Origin: CAYGWP01 sp964353455
GTDB lineage: Bacteria; Planctomycetota; Phycisphaerae; FEN-1346
DNA: 15,334 bases
NCBI GenBank assembly: GCA_964353455.1
Contig: CAYGWP010000589.1
Coordinates: 1-15,334, forward strand
Reading direction: 5' to 3'
Positions 7,136 to 13,208 of the stretch are shown piece after piece. Numbering within the stretch: position 1 is the stretch's first letter; the number at the start of each line of letters is the position of its first letter. The translations under genes were made by a program, and so were the position numbers. The notes under the pieces were generated by a model that was given only the letters and a program-made list of their open reading frames with translations, was not told the origin of the DNA and ran no database searches.

Positions 7136-7747
7136 ATGGCGGGGGCCGATCATCCTACGACGCGGCTTGAGGCTCTACGGGGTGGCTCTCCGTACACACC
7201 GCGCCGGATGGCTGCGGTCCTGCCCCCCAACGCGGTTTGCGCGGCCCGTACGGGCCGCGCGATGTGGCGCTCTACGGAGGACTCGCGGACCCCGCCCTAC
7301 GTACTGGCGGGCCGACGCCGCGAACCCGGCGGCTTCACCCTGGTCGAACTCTGCATCGCCATGGTGATCATCTGCCTCATGGTGACCCTGGCGGTGCCGA
7401 CCTTCCGCAGGTCCATTGAGCAGGCACGGGCCGACGTTGCCTCCGCGAACCTCAGGACCATCTGGTCGGCCCAGCGGGTTTACTGGCTGGAGAACCGGCG
7501 CTTTGCATCGAGCCTGTCCGACCTGCGGGCCTTGGACCTCGTCGATGTCGCCATCGCCGACAGCCCCAACAATCCCACGGCGGTTTACGTTTACCGCATC
7601 TCCAGCGCGGACGCTTCCACCTTTGCCGCCGGCGCCTTGCGGAGCGCCAGCCGCGTCTGGGCCGGCCAGATCCAGATTGACCAGCAGGGGACGCTCAGCG
7701 GCACGATCGTCAGCACGCACGGCGACGTCGTCACCCCCACGCAGTAA
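7136..7747 (+). CDS. Pseudopilin, GspH/GspG-like, with an unusually long leader
   Basis: A protein of 203 residues from ATG 7136. The prepilin peptidase site is EPGG^FTLVELCIAMVII (cleavage after Gly 66), with Glu at mature +5 and a hydrophobic helix through LAVPTF. Then RRSIEQARADVASANLRTIW and a small head domain (ENRRFASSLSDL..., GTLSGTIV) follow, as in major-type pseudopilins. The mature protein would be 137 residues. The 66-residue leader is far longer than usual (about 6-30). Codons for residues 1-58 are less biased than the rest and span a perfect 22-bp palindrome (7239-7260). A start at ATG 7262 would give a normal 24-residue leader but lacks a clear ribosome-binding site. It is first of four consecutive pseudopilin genes. 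GspH versus GspG is not resolved. Confidence 0.82.
   Translation: MAGADHPTTRLEALRGGSPYTPRRMAAVLPPNAVCAARTGRAMWRSTEDSRTPPYVLAGRRREPGGFTLVELCIAMVIICLMVTLAVPTFRRSIEQARADVASANLRTIWSAQRVYWLENRRFASSLSDLRALDLVDVAIADSPNNPTAVYVYRISSADASTFAAGALRSASRVWAGQIQIDQQGTLSGTIVSTHGDVVTPTQ
7239..7260. repeat. Perfect 22-bp palindrome in the pilin leader region
   Basis: Self-complementary over all 22 bases, centred on CGTACG, ending one base before the alternative start ATG 7262. In mRNA it would fold into a very stable stem close to that start. It may be part of an inserted repeat element or a translational control hairpin. Confidence 0.8.
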
Positions 7748-7758
7748 GGACGCCAGTC

Positions 7759-8175
7759 ATGCAACGCCACGAACGGCTGTTTCAACCTGTTGACGAGGGC
7801 CCGGCGCGACGGCGGCCCTGCCGCACGCCGGCCCGCGCGCGGCGGAGGGCCTTCACGTTGCTGGAGTTGGTGGTCTCGCTGGCCATCATGGCGGCCGGGC
7901 TGCTGGCCGTCCAGGCGCTCCTGGTCAGGCAGAGCAAGCAGGTCTCCCGCCTGGAACGCTGGTGCCAGCCGCACCCGACCTACTACGTCGTCAGCCAGTC
8001 CGACAAATGGATGCGGAAGTTGGGCGCCCCGGCCAGTCTTGAAACCCAGGCCGGCCAGACGGCCTGGACCTCGCCGGTGGGGCCCCCGTTTGACTACGAC
8101 GTGACGTTGAACTCCATCACCCGTTCCGCCGACGGTCAGCAGGTGTCCGCCCGGGTCTCCTTGAACCTGAAGTAA
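7759..8175 (+). CDS. Minor pseudopilin, GspI-like
   Basis: A protein of 138 residues; AAGGA 8 nt before ATG 7759 overlaps the previous stop. A basic leader (RRRPCRTPARARRR) precedes A^FTLLELVVSLAIMAAGLLAV, which resembles the FTLLE(V/L)-(L/V)-(V)-A/S-LAI helix of GspI, with Glu at +5. The expected Gly at -1 is Ala here, which is uncommon though tolerated by some prepilin peptidases. The short head has FDYDVTLNSITRSADGQQVS and ends VSLNLK. The mature protein is about 107 residues, normal for GspI. Position 2 of 4 in the pseudopilin run, ahead of a GspJ-like gene, supports the GspI call. GspI helps nucleate the pseudopilus tip with GspJ and GspK. Confidence 0.78.
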   Translation: MQRHERLFQPVDEGPARRRPCRTPARARRRAFTLLELVVSLAIMAAGLLAVQALLVRQSKQVSRLERWCQPHPTYYVVSQSDKWMRKLGAPASLETQAGQTAWTSPVGPPFDYDVTLNSITRSADGQQVSARVSLNLK

Positions 8176-8202
8176 TAACGGTCGCCTCGGCGACAGGTCA
8201 AC

Positions 8203-8673
8203 ATGCGAAAAACCCCAGGTGAGCGCCCCGCGGGCTTCACGCTGCTGGAACTGCTGGTCGTCTCGGTACTGATGATCGGCCTGGCGATGATGACCGCGCA
8301 GATGTGGCGGCATTTCTCGGCGCAGGCGGCGGACATCGCCGGGCGCACCGTCGCCGCCCAGGAACTCAGGTTGGCCCTGGAGAGCCTTTCGGACGACCTG
8401 GGCAGCGTCGTCTGGGCCACCCCGACCCCGACCTACGGCCTCCAGATCCGCCGCAAGGCCCCCGGCGGCCAGGGCAACGTGACTGTCGAGTACTCGCTCA
8501 GCAGCGGGCGCCTGGTGCGCAACGACCTGTCGGTCGGTGTCGGGGTTCCCATTGCCAACAACGTCTCCGGCTTCGTCGCCAGCGACGTGACCTCCTCGGT
8601 TCTTCAAATAACCGTCTGCGTCACGACCAAGAACGTGACTCGCGAGGCGACCCTCTTCTGGAGCCGCACGTGA
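8203..8673 (+). CDS. Minor pseudopilin, GspJ-like
   Basis: A protein of 156 residues with a short 11-residue leader (MRKTPGERPAG) and the processing site AG^FTLLELLVVSVLMIGLAMM, Glu at +5. The helix continues to MWRHFSAQAADIAGRTVAAQ. The sequence ELRLALESLSDDLGSV is the GspJ-like pattern in which an amphipathic helix with Asp/Arg pairs precedes the head. The head is small (LQIRRKAPGG, VTVEYSLSSGRLVRND, ATLFWSRT), and the protein is shorter than typical GspJ (about 200). The ribosome-binding site is weak. The stop TGA overlaps the next start by 4 bp (GTGA), suggesting translational coupling with the GspK-like gene. Confidence 0.8.
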   Translation: MRKTPGERPAGFTLLELLVVSVLMIGLAMMTAQMWRHFSAQAADIAGRTVAAQELRLALESLSDDLGSVVWATPTPTYGLQIRRKAPGGQGNVTVEYSLSSGRLVRNDLSVGVGVPIANNVSGFVASDVTSSVLQITVCVTTKNVTREATLFWSRT

Positions 8674-9041
8674 CCCGCCCCCGCCGACAATCCGGGCATG
8701 CCCTGGTCGGCACGATGGGATTCCTTGTGCTGATGATGCTCCTGTCGATTGCCGCCTTCGAGCACCTCTCAGGCTACGTGACGGTTGAGAAGGCCTGCCA
8801 GGTCAGGCACGATCGTGCCACCGGACAGACTCGGGCCCTGGCCTGGGGCCTGGCGCTTCTGGAAACGGGCGTTCCGCCCAGTGATCCCTACTCCTGCCGG
8901 GTCGCGCCGGATTCGGACCCGACCCGCGTCTTTGTCGTCACCTTCAGCGTCACAGCGCCGCTGGAATACTCGGTGTTGGCCCGGCCGGCCACCGCGCAAG
9001 ACGATTCGTGGCCGGTCGCGCCGACAACATTCAAGAAGTAG
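8670..9041 (+). CDS. Short GspK/PilX-like minor pseudopilin
   Basis: Starts at GTG 8670, overlapping the GspJ-like stop by 4 bp; 123 residues. The N-terminus VTRPRRQSG^HALVGTMGFLVLMM fits the GspK/PilX pattern: a basic leader, Gly at -1 and a hydrophobic helix without the FTLxE signature and without Glu at +5. GspK is the only T2SS pseudopilin normally lacking Glu +5. The rest is small (CQVRHDRATGQTRALAWGLA, then a beta-rich tail VFVVTFSVTAPLEYSVLA). At 123 residues it is under half the usual GspK length (about 300) and lacks room for the large alpha domain, so it may be a minimal tip subunit. An in-frame ATG at 8715 would remove the signal and is not preferred. It ends 16 nt from a convergent gene with no clear terminator between. 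Confidence 0.65.
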   Translation: MTRPRRQSGHALVGTMGFLVLMMLLSIAAFEHLSGYVTVEKACQVRHDRATGQTRALAWGLALLETGVPPSDPYSCRVAPDSDPTRVFVVTFSVTAPLEYSVLARPATAQDDSWPVAPTTFKK

Positions 9042-9057
9042 GGCAGGCCCCCCGTCG

Positions 9058-10371
9058 CTAACCTTGCGGTCTGGCCGTGCCCGCCCACTGAAACGGGGGT
9101 AGGCCGAGGCGAACAGACCGGAGCGTCCTGCCGATGACGCGGGAGTAATCGACTGGGTTGCTGTTGAGCGATTCGCCGTGGCCGGCGCCGGGCACTTTCC
9201 ACAGCATCGCGGGATCACGGGCCGTCGAAAAGAGTTCCTCCGCCTCGCACAGCGGCACGGCCTGGTCCTCCTGACCATGGATCAGCAGGATCGGCCGCGG
9301 GCTGATCCGGGCCACGTTGTGGCACGCGCCGCTCTCAGAGAGGTTGCACCCCAACTGGGCGGAGGCCAGCAGCAGCGTGGCCTTTTGGAAGTAGGCGCCG
9401 AGCGGCCAGGGCAACCGGGGTGTCATCCCTTCCAATTCCGTTGCCGGGTGCGGAAACGTGCTGTCCGCCACCACGGCCTCGATCCTCGCATCCTGGCTGG
9501 CCGCCGCAAGGACCGCCGATGCGCCCTGTGAGATCCCGAGCGCAAAGATGTGCCGGCTCTGCTGCGGCCGGGCCTGCCGCAGATAGTCCAGCGCACCCAC
9601 CACGTCCTGGGCCTCGACCACGCCGAACCCCCGGCTGTGACCTTCGCTCTCTCCTTCCCCTCGCAGGTCCAGCAGAAGAACGTTGAACCAGTTATCGGCC
9701 AGCATCACGGCGTGGGGCAGGAAGTACGCCTTGGTCATCCCCCGTCCGGGGGCCACGATGACCGTTGTCTCGCTCGATATGTCCAGGGCGGGTATGAACC
9801 AGCCGTGCAGGCGAACGCCGTCGGCCGTGCAGAACCCCACCCGCTCATACTTGATGCCGCACAACTGCGCGGGATCGGAAGTGTCTTCGAACTTCGCCCA
9901 GTGAGTGGCCATGGCGGAGGCCACGAAGGGGCCTCCCAGAAGAACCAGAACCAGCACTCGGAGAACGGTTTTCGGCACGGCCCGCCATCGCGGCAGCCGC
10001 GCATCGCCCGCGATGCCGAACGCCCTTGCAAGGCCGGCATTGATGACCTGGTCCGCCGTCCAGAGCAGAATGTAAAGAGCGGACAGAAAATAGACCGTCA
10101 CGAGCACTTCCTGCCACGAGAGTCTGACAAGCGGCGTTATCTGGGCAAGGGCGATAAGGCAGGCGGTTGCGGCAAGGCCCAACGTCAGGAAGTACACGCC
10201 GTGTCGCCACGAGAGCCTTTTCGCCGCATCTTTACGGAACAACGCGACATAGACCAGGAAGCCGGGCACCGCCGCCATGTAAACCGCATCGGCCGGCAAT
10301 TGGCAAAAGGCCACGCTGAGGCCGAAAACGGCCATTTCCGCGAGAACGAAGAACACTGCCCTGGCAATCAT
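9058..10371 (-). CDS. Membrane-anchored alpha/beta hydrolase
   Basis: A protein of 437 residues. The N-terminal ~155 residues hold about five hydrophobic helices (near 4-22, 28-45, 58-78, 86-106, 134-154). A C-terminal alpha/beta-hydrolase (about 170-430) follows. Its nucleophile elbow is GISQG (279-283, Ser 281). LLDLRGEGES (233-242) is typical of the strand before the cap. LLIHGQEDQAVPL carries the likely acid Asp 369, and PGAGHGES the His 398, so the catalytic triad looks complete. The substrate is unknown; an esterase or lipase-like activity on a membrane lipid fits the neighbours. It lies 317 nt downstream of the methyltransferase on the same strand. In YnbC-type proteins an alpha/beta hydrolase is fused to the methyltransferase, so this could be the separate counterpart, although it has an extra membrane domain. 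No clear ribosome-binding site precedes ATG 10371. Confidence 0.82.
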   Translation of the reverse strand: MIARAVFFVLAEMAVFGLSVAFCQLPADAVYMAAVPGFLVYVALFRKDAAKRLSWRHGVYFLTLGLAATACLIALAQITPLVRLSWQEVLVTVYFLSALYILLWTADQVINAGLARAFGIAGDARLPRWRAVPKTVLRVLVLVLLGGPFVASAMATHWAKFEDTSDPAQLCGIKYERVGFCTADGVRLHGWFIPALDISSETTVIVAPGRGMTKAYFLPHAVMLADNWFNVLLLDLRGEGESEGHSRGFGVVEAQDVVGALDYLRQARPQQSRHIFALGISQGASAVLAAASQDARIEAVVADSTFPHPATELEGMTPRLPWPLGAYFQKATLLLASAQLGCNLSESGACHNVARISPRPILLIHGQEDQAVPLCEAEELFSTARDPAMLWKVPGAGHGESLNSNPVDYSRVIGRTLRSVRLGLPPFQWAGTARPQG

Positions 10372-10468
10372 GGAATTCCGGGGCCTGTGCGGCCCCTCGC
10401 CCTCCTCGCGGCAAAGGTCATCCCGGACCTCGGCAGCGCATAATGCAGTATGCCGACAAAAGCGGGCT

Positions 10469-10474
10469 TGTCAA
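10469..10474 (-). promoter_or_regulatory. Possible -35 box (TTGACA) for the hydrolase gene
   Basis: Exact TTGACA on the - strand about 100 nt upstream of ATG 10371. The best -10 at 17-18 nt spacing (ATACTG / TACTGC) is poor, so promoter activity is uncertain. Confidence 0.2.
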
Positions 10475-10570
10475 AGACGTCTTGGAAAAATCGCTCACCG
10501 TCAAGCCCGTGGGGCGGCAGTTGCTGGCGGCCGCGGGGCGTAACGTCTTGAGGGACAAAGAGATACGACG

Positions 10571-10595
10571 TAAGCCCTTGTGCGGCAAGGGGTTA
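10571..10595. repeat. Near-palindromic hairpin in the intergenic region
   Basis: TAAGCCCTTG (10571-10580) pairs with CAAGGGGTTA (10586-10595), 9 of 10 positions, around a 5-nt loop. There is no T-run on either side. Symmetric, compact and flanked by TTACGTCG-like sequence on the - strand, it looks like a dispersed intergenic palindrome rather than a terminator. Confidence 0.5.
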
Positions 10596-10688
10596 GAAAG
10601 GCGGCGGGCGCGCCGAAAGGGCGCTGCGCGTTTCCGGGCCGTCCGGGGGCGGGTAGCGTCAGGAAGTCTTCGCACGTTTGATCACGGG

Positions 10689-11531
10689 TCACAGGTAGTT
10701 GTTGCGCCGCTCAGGGGCTTGCTCGGCCGGAACCTGGGCAAGCGTGACCGAATAATAGCCGGCTTCGTCCTGTGCGGTCCGCAGGATCTCGAAACCAGCG
10801 GCCTCGGCCCAGCCGTTGACCAGGTCGGGGGGACGTGTGACCATTCGCAGCGGCCGGCGGTGAAAATCGAGAAAAACCGCCTGGACCATTTCGAGGTCCA
10901 CGTGGCCCGACTGGTTGGTGAAGACGAGGCACCCGCCCGGAGGGAGTAGATTGCCCAGCAGTGTCAGGCTCAGGCGGACCACGCTGTCGTCCGTCATCCA
11001 GTCGTAGAAGCCGGAGGCGATCGCGATGTTGGCCTGCGGCTCGGCCAAGGCCAGCGACTTGCCGCTGAGGGCATCGCCGACAACGAAGCGGATCCGGTCC
11101 CCCAGGCCGCGCGCCGCCGCTTGCGCCCGGCCCTGAGCGAGCACCCGCTCGTCCCGGTCGCAGCAGACCGCACGGGCCCGGGCATCGCTCTCCAGCACAT
11201 CCATCAGATACCGGGCCGGCCCCGAGGCCACGTCGAGAATCACGGGCCGCCGGCCCAGTTGCGTCTCGATGCCGACGGCCTCCAGCAGCAGCCGCTCGAG
11301 GTGTGCCTTCCGGATGCGGACGGCCTCCCAGCCGGGATGCGACAAATAGAGTTGGTCGATCAGTGGCCCAAGGAGCCCGCGCCCGGACGGGCTGTTCCGA
11401 TAGACGTAGTCGAGCATGGTCCCGGACGTGAACCCTTCATCGAAGGCGATCCGCACGCCGTCGCTGGCGCGGCCGACGGTCCGGAGGAAGCCCCGCAGGG
11501 CGGCGCATTGGGCCCGCCTGAGGAAGGTCAT
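10689..11531 (-). CDS. Class I SAM-dependent methyltransferase, YnbC C-terminal type
   Basis: A protein of 280 residues. The Rossmann core has motif I ILDVASGPARY (98-108, the SAM-binding glycine loop), the acidic residue after strand 2 in AVCCDRDE (121-128), and VVGDAL (150-155) followed by IAIASGFYDWM. The pre-domain FTSGTMLDYVYRNSPSG (about 34-50), LIDQLYLSHPGW and VRIRKAH match, from memory, the Methyltransf_20 (PF12147) half of YnbC-type bifunctional proteins, in which the same domain is fused to an alpha/beta hydrolase. Here it stands alone. The start overlaps the acyltransferase stop (ATGA), so it belongs to the phospholipid operon. A lipid head group or acyl chain is a likely methyl acceptor, but that is inference. 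Confidence 0.85.
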   Translation of the reverse strand: MTFLRRAQCAALRGFLRTVGRASDGVRIAFDEGFTSGTMLDYVYRNSPSGRGLLGPLIDQLYLSHPGWEAVRIRKAHLERLLLEAVGIETQLGRRPVILDVASGPARYLMDVLESDARARAVCCDRDERVLAQGRAQAAARGLGDRIRFVVGDALSGKSLALAEPQANIAIASGFYDWMTDDSVVRLSLTLLGNLLPPGGCLVFTNQSGHVDLEMVQAVFLDFHRRPLRMVTRPPDLVNGWAEAAGFEILRTAQDEAGYYSVTLAQVPAEQAPERRNNYL

Positions 11532-12283
11532 CGGTCGCCGCTCCCTTCTCTAAAGTCCACCTGCATGGCGCGGACGCGGTCTCCCAGGATTCGGGCCGCC
11601 TCGGCCGGCCTGAGTTGCGCCAGGGGGGCCTTCCAGAACCGCATCGGCTCTCCGAAGACGACGGTGATCGGCTCCGGCCTGGGAAAGTACTTCCCCAGGC
11701 CCAGGCTTTCCAGGGTGCCGCGGATGTAGGTGGGGATGACGGGCACTCGAGCCCGCCTGCTGAGCGCCACGACGCCCGGCTTGAACGGTCCGATCCGGCC
11801 GGTCCGCGTACGTGTGCCTTCCGGGAAGAGGATGAGGCTGGTTCCGCCGAGCAGTTTTTCGATGCAGGGCCGGAGGCCGCCGCCGTAGCCGCCGCCGCGG
11901 CTGATCGGGATGCCGTTGGCCAGCAGGCGGGCCACGAAGGTCGTCAGCCGGCCCGTGAAAAAATAGTCCCGCGCTGCCGCTGAGCAGGTGGCGCTTACCT
12001 GCGAGAACGGCAGCGACGAGAAAATCGCCATGGCATCGAGATGGCTCGAATGGTTGGCCGCAATGATGGCCGGGCGAATCTCCCCGAAACGTTCCTGGCC
12101 GATCACAGTCAGCCGATGGTACCACCGCATGCAAAAGCGGATGATAAACTGGATCAGCACGCGGGAGGCCTGTAGCGCAAGGCCCTCGCGGAACACGTCG
12201 CGGTCCGCAGCCCGCCAAGACTGAGGGCGGGCTCCCGCCGCCAAAGAACTGCACGGGTGCACCCGTAGTCCGATGTCTATCAT
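11528..12283 (-). CDS. 1-acyl-sn-glycerol-3-phosphate acyltransferase family protein (PlsC-like)
   Basis: A protein of 251 residues from ATG 12283, which overlaps the CdsA stop (ATGA). Upstream in-frame codons lie inside the cytidylyltransferase gene. The acyltransferase block I motif H(x)4D is NHSSHLD (77-83, His 78 and Asp 83), block III is FPEGTRTR (153-160), and a block IV-like PVIPTYIRG lies near 181-189. A hydrophobic segment near 42-50 may anchor it. PlsC-type enzymes transfer an acyl group to lysophosphatidic acid, giving phosphatidic acid, the substrate of the CdsA-type enzyme encoded just before it. The N-terminal 30 residues are poorly conserved-looking. Another lysophospholipid acceptor is possible. 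Confidence 0.9.
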   Translation of the reverse strand: MIDIGLRVHPCSSLAAGARPQSWRAADRDVFREGLALQASRVLIQFIIRFCMRWYHRLTVIGQERFGEIRPAIIAANHSSHLDAMAIFSSLPFSQVSATCSAAARDYFFTGRLTTFVARLLANGIPISRGGGYGGGLRPCIEKLLGGTSLILFPEGTRTRTGRIGPFKPGVVALSRRARVPVIPTYIRGTLESLGLGKYFPRPEPITVVFGEPMRFWKAPLAQLRPAEAARILGDRVRAMQVDFREGSGDR

Positions 12284-13206
12284 GCCGGCGCTCCGTGACC
12301 GAACGACCGCATGAAGTGGAAGAAAACCGGCGCTGCAAACAGCATGCTGTCCAGCCGGTCGAGGAGCCCGCCGTGCCCGGGGATGAGATGGCCGGTGTCT
12401 TTTACGTGGACGTCGCGCTTGATCATCGAGATCGCCAGGTCGCCGCAGGTCCCGGCGACGGCCATCAGCAGGCCGAGCAGCACGGTCTGGGCCGCGCTGA
12501 GACCGCCCAGCGCAAACCGCACCGCGAACGTCATCAGCACCGTGACGGCGGCCGCGCCGAGGAAACCCTCCACCGTCTTGTTGGGACTCAGCCGCGGCGC
12601 CAGGGGGTGCCGGCCGAAACTCGATCCGACCAGATAGCCGGCCGCATCGTTGACCGCGATTACCACCAGCAGCGCCAGCACGGCCGCTCGTCCCGTCCCG
12701 GTGCCCGCCAGCAGCGCCAGGTGGGCCGGAAACCACCCGAAGTAGATAACTCCCAGGAACGTGAGCGCCGTCACCCGGGTCATCCCCTCCGACCGATCCT
12801 GAAGGATCGGCACCAGGATGATTGGCAGCGCCAAGTACGGCGGCACCGCCAGGAACAAGTCATACCGCGCGAGGAATACCGGCACATATACCGCCACGAT
12901 ACCCAGCCGCGCCAGCCACAGGTGAACCCGCTCCGCGCCCAGGCCCACCAGCCGCGCGTACTCCTCCAGCGCATACAGCGACGCCAGCAGCAGCGCCACC
13001 TGCACCCACACCCCGCCCAGGATCATCGGCACGGTGACGAGGGGCACGATCACGAACCATGCCGCGTACTTGATCCACATGGCCTTGACCGCTTGCCCGC
13101 GCCGTCGGCGAACGGGCGAAAGGATCGCCAGCGGCACCGCGGCCGCCAGCAGCACGCCCCACATCAGGAGCACCATGCGCTGCAACGATTCCGCCGGAAG
13201 CGCCAT
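12280..13206 (-). CDS. Phosphatidate cytidylyltransferase (CdsA family)
   Basis: An integral membrane enzyme of 308 residues that makes CDP-diacylglycerol from phosphatidic acid and CTP. About eight hydrophobic helices precede the diagnostic C-terminal signature. That signature is fully present: SMIKRDVHVKD, then GHLIPGHGGLLDRLD, with the metal-binding Asp residues and the HGG. LSPNKTVEGFLGA (Lys-Thr-Val-Glu-Gly) is the other CdsA hallmark, and DAAGYLVGSSFGR lies in between. Length is slightly above E. coli CdsA. It starts 2 nt after the stop of the phosphatidyltransferase-flavodoxin gene and overlaps the acyltransferase gene by 4 bp. Given this setting it is probably a pathway-dedicated paralogue (YnbB-like), with the housekeeping cdsA elsewhere. 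Confidence 0.95.
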   Translation of the reverse strand: MALPAESLQRMVLLMWGVLLAAAVPLAILSPVRRRRGQAVKAMWIKYAAWFVIVPLVTVPMILGGVWVQVALLLASLYALEEYARLVGLGAERVHLWLARLGIVAVYVPVFLARYDLFLAVPPYLALPIILVPILQDRSEGMTRVTALTFLGVIYFGWFPAHLALLAGTGTGRAAVLALLVVIAVNDAAGYLVGSSFGRHPLAPRLSPNKTVEGFLGAAAVTVLMTFAVRFALGGLSAAQTVLLGLLMAVAGTCGDLAISMIKRDVHVKDTGHLIPGHGGLLDRLDSMLFAAPVFFHFMRSFGHGAPA

Positions 13207-13208
13207 GC

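Larger units (their letters stand above)
10372..10688. other. Intergenic region between hydrolase and methyltransferase genes
   Basis: This 317-nt stretch has no credible gene; open frames here are Arg-rich, short and without ribosome-binding sites. It holds the hairpin at 10571-10595, a 10-bp palindrome AAGACGTCTT (10474-10483) and the weak TTGACA noted separately. It may separate the hydrolase into its own transcript. Confidence 0.6.

Noticed and set aside
7591..8607. 338-codon open frame on the - strand across the pseudopilin genes
   Set aside because: It overlaps three genes with prepilin signatures and good spacing; composition is that of a shadow frame.
9042..9057. Bidirectional terminator between the convergent operons
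   Set aside because: Only 16 nt between the stops and no inverted repeat with a T-run could be found there.
9550..10443. 297-codon open frame on the + strand opposite the hydrolase gene
   Set aside because: Antisense to a gene with a full catalytic triad; His/Gln/Gly-rich shadow.
10443..10949. 168-codon + strand open frame at the end of the methyltransferase gene
   Set aside because: It begins in the repeat-bearing intergenic gap, has no ribosome-binding site and runs antisense into the methyltransferase.
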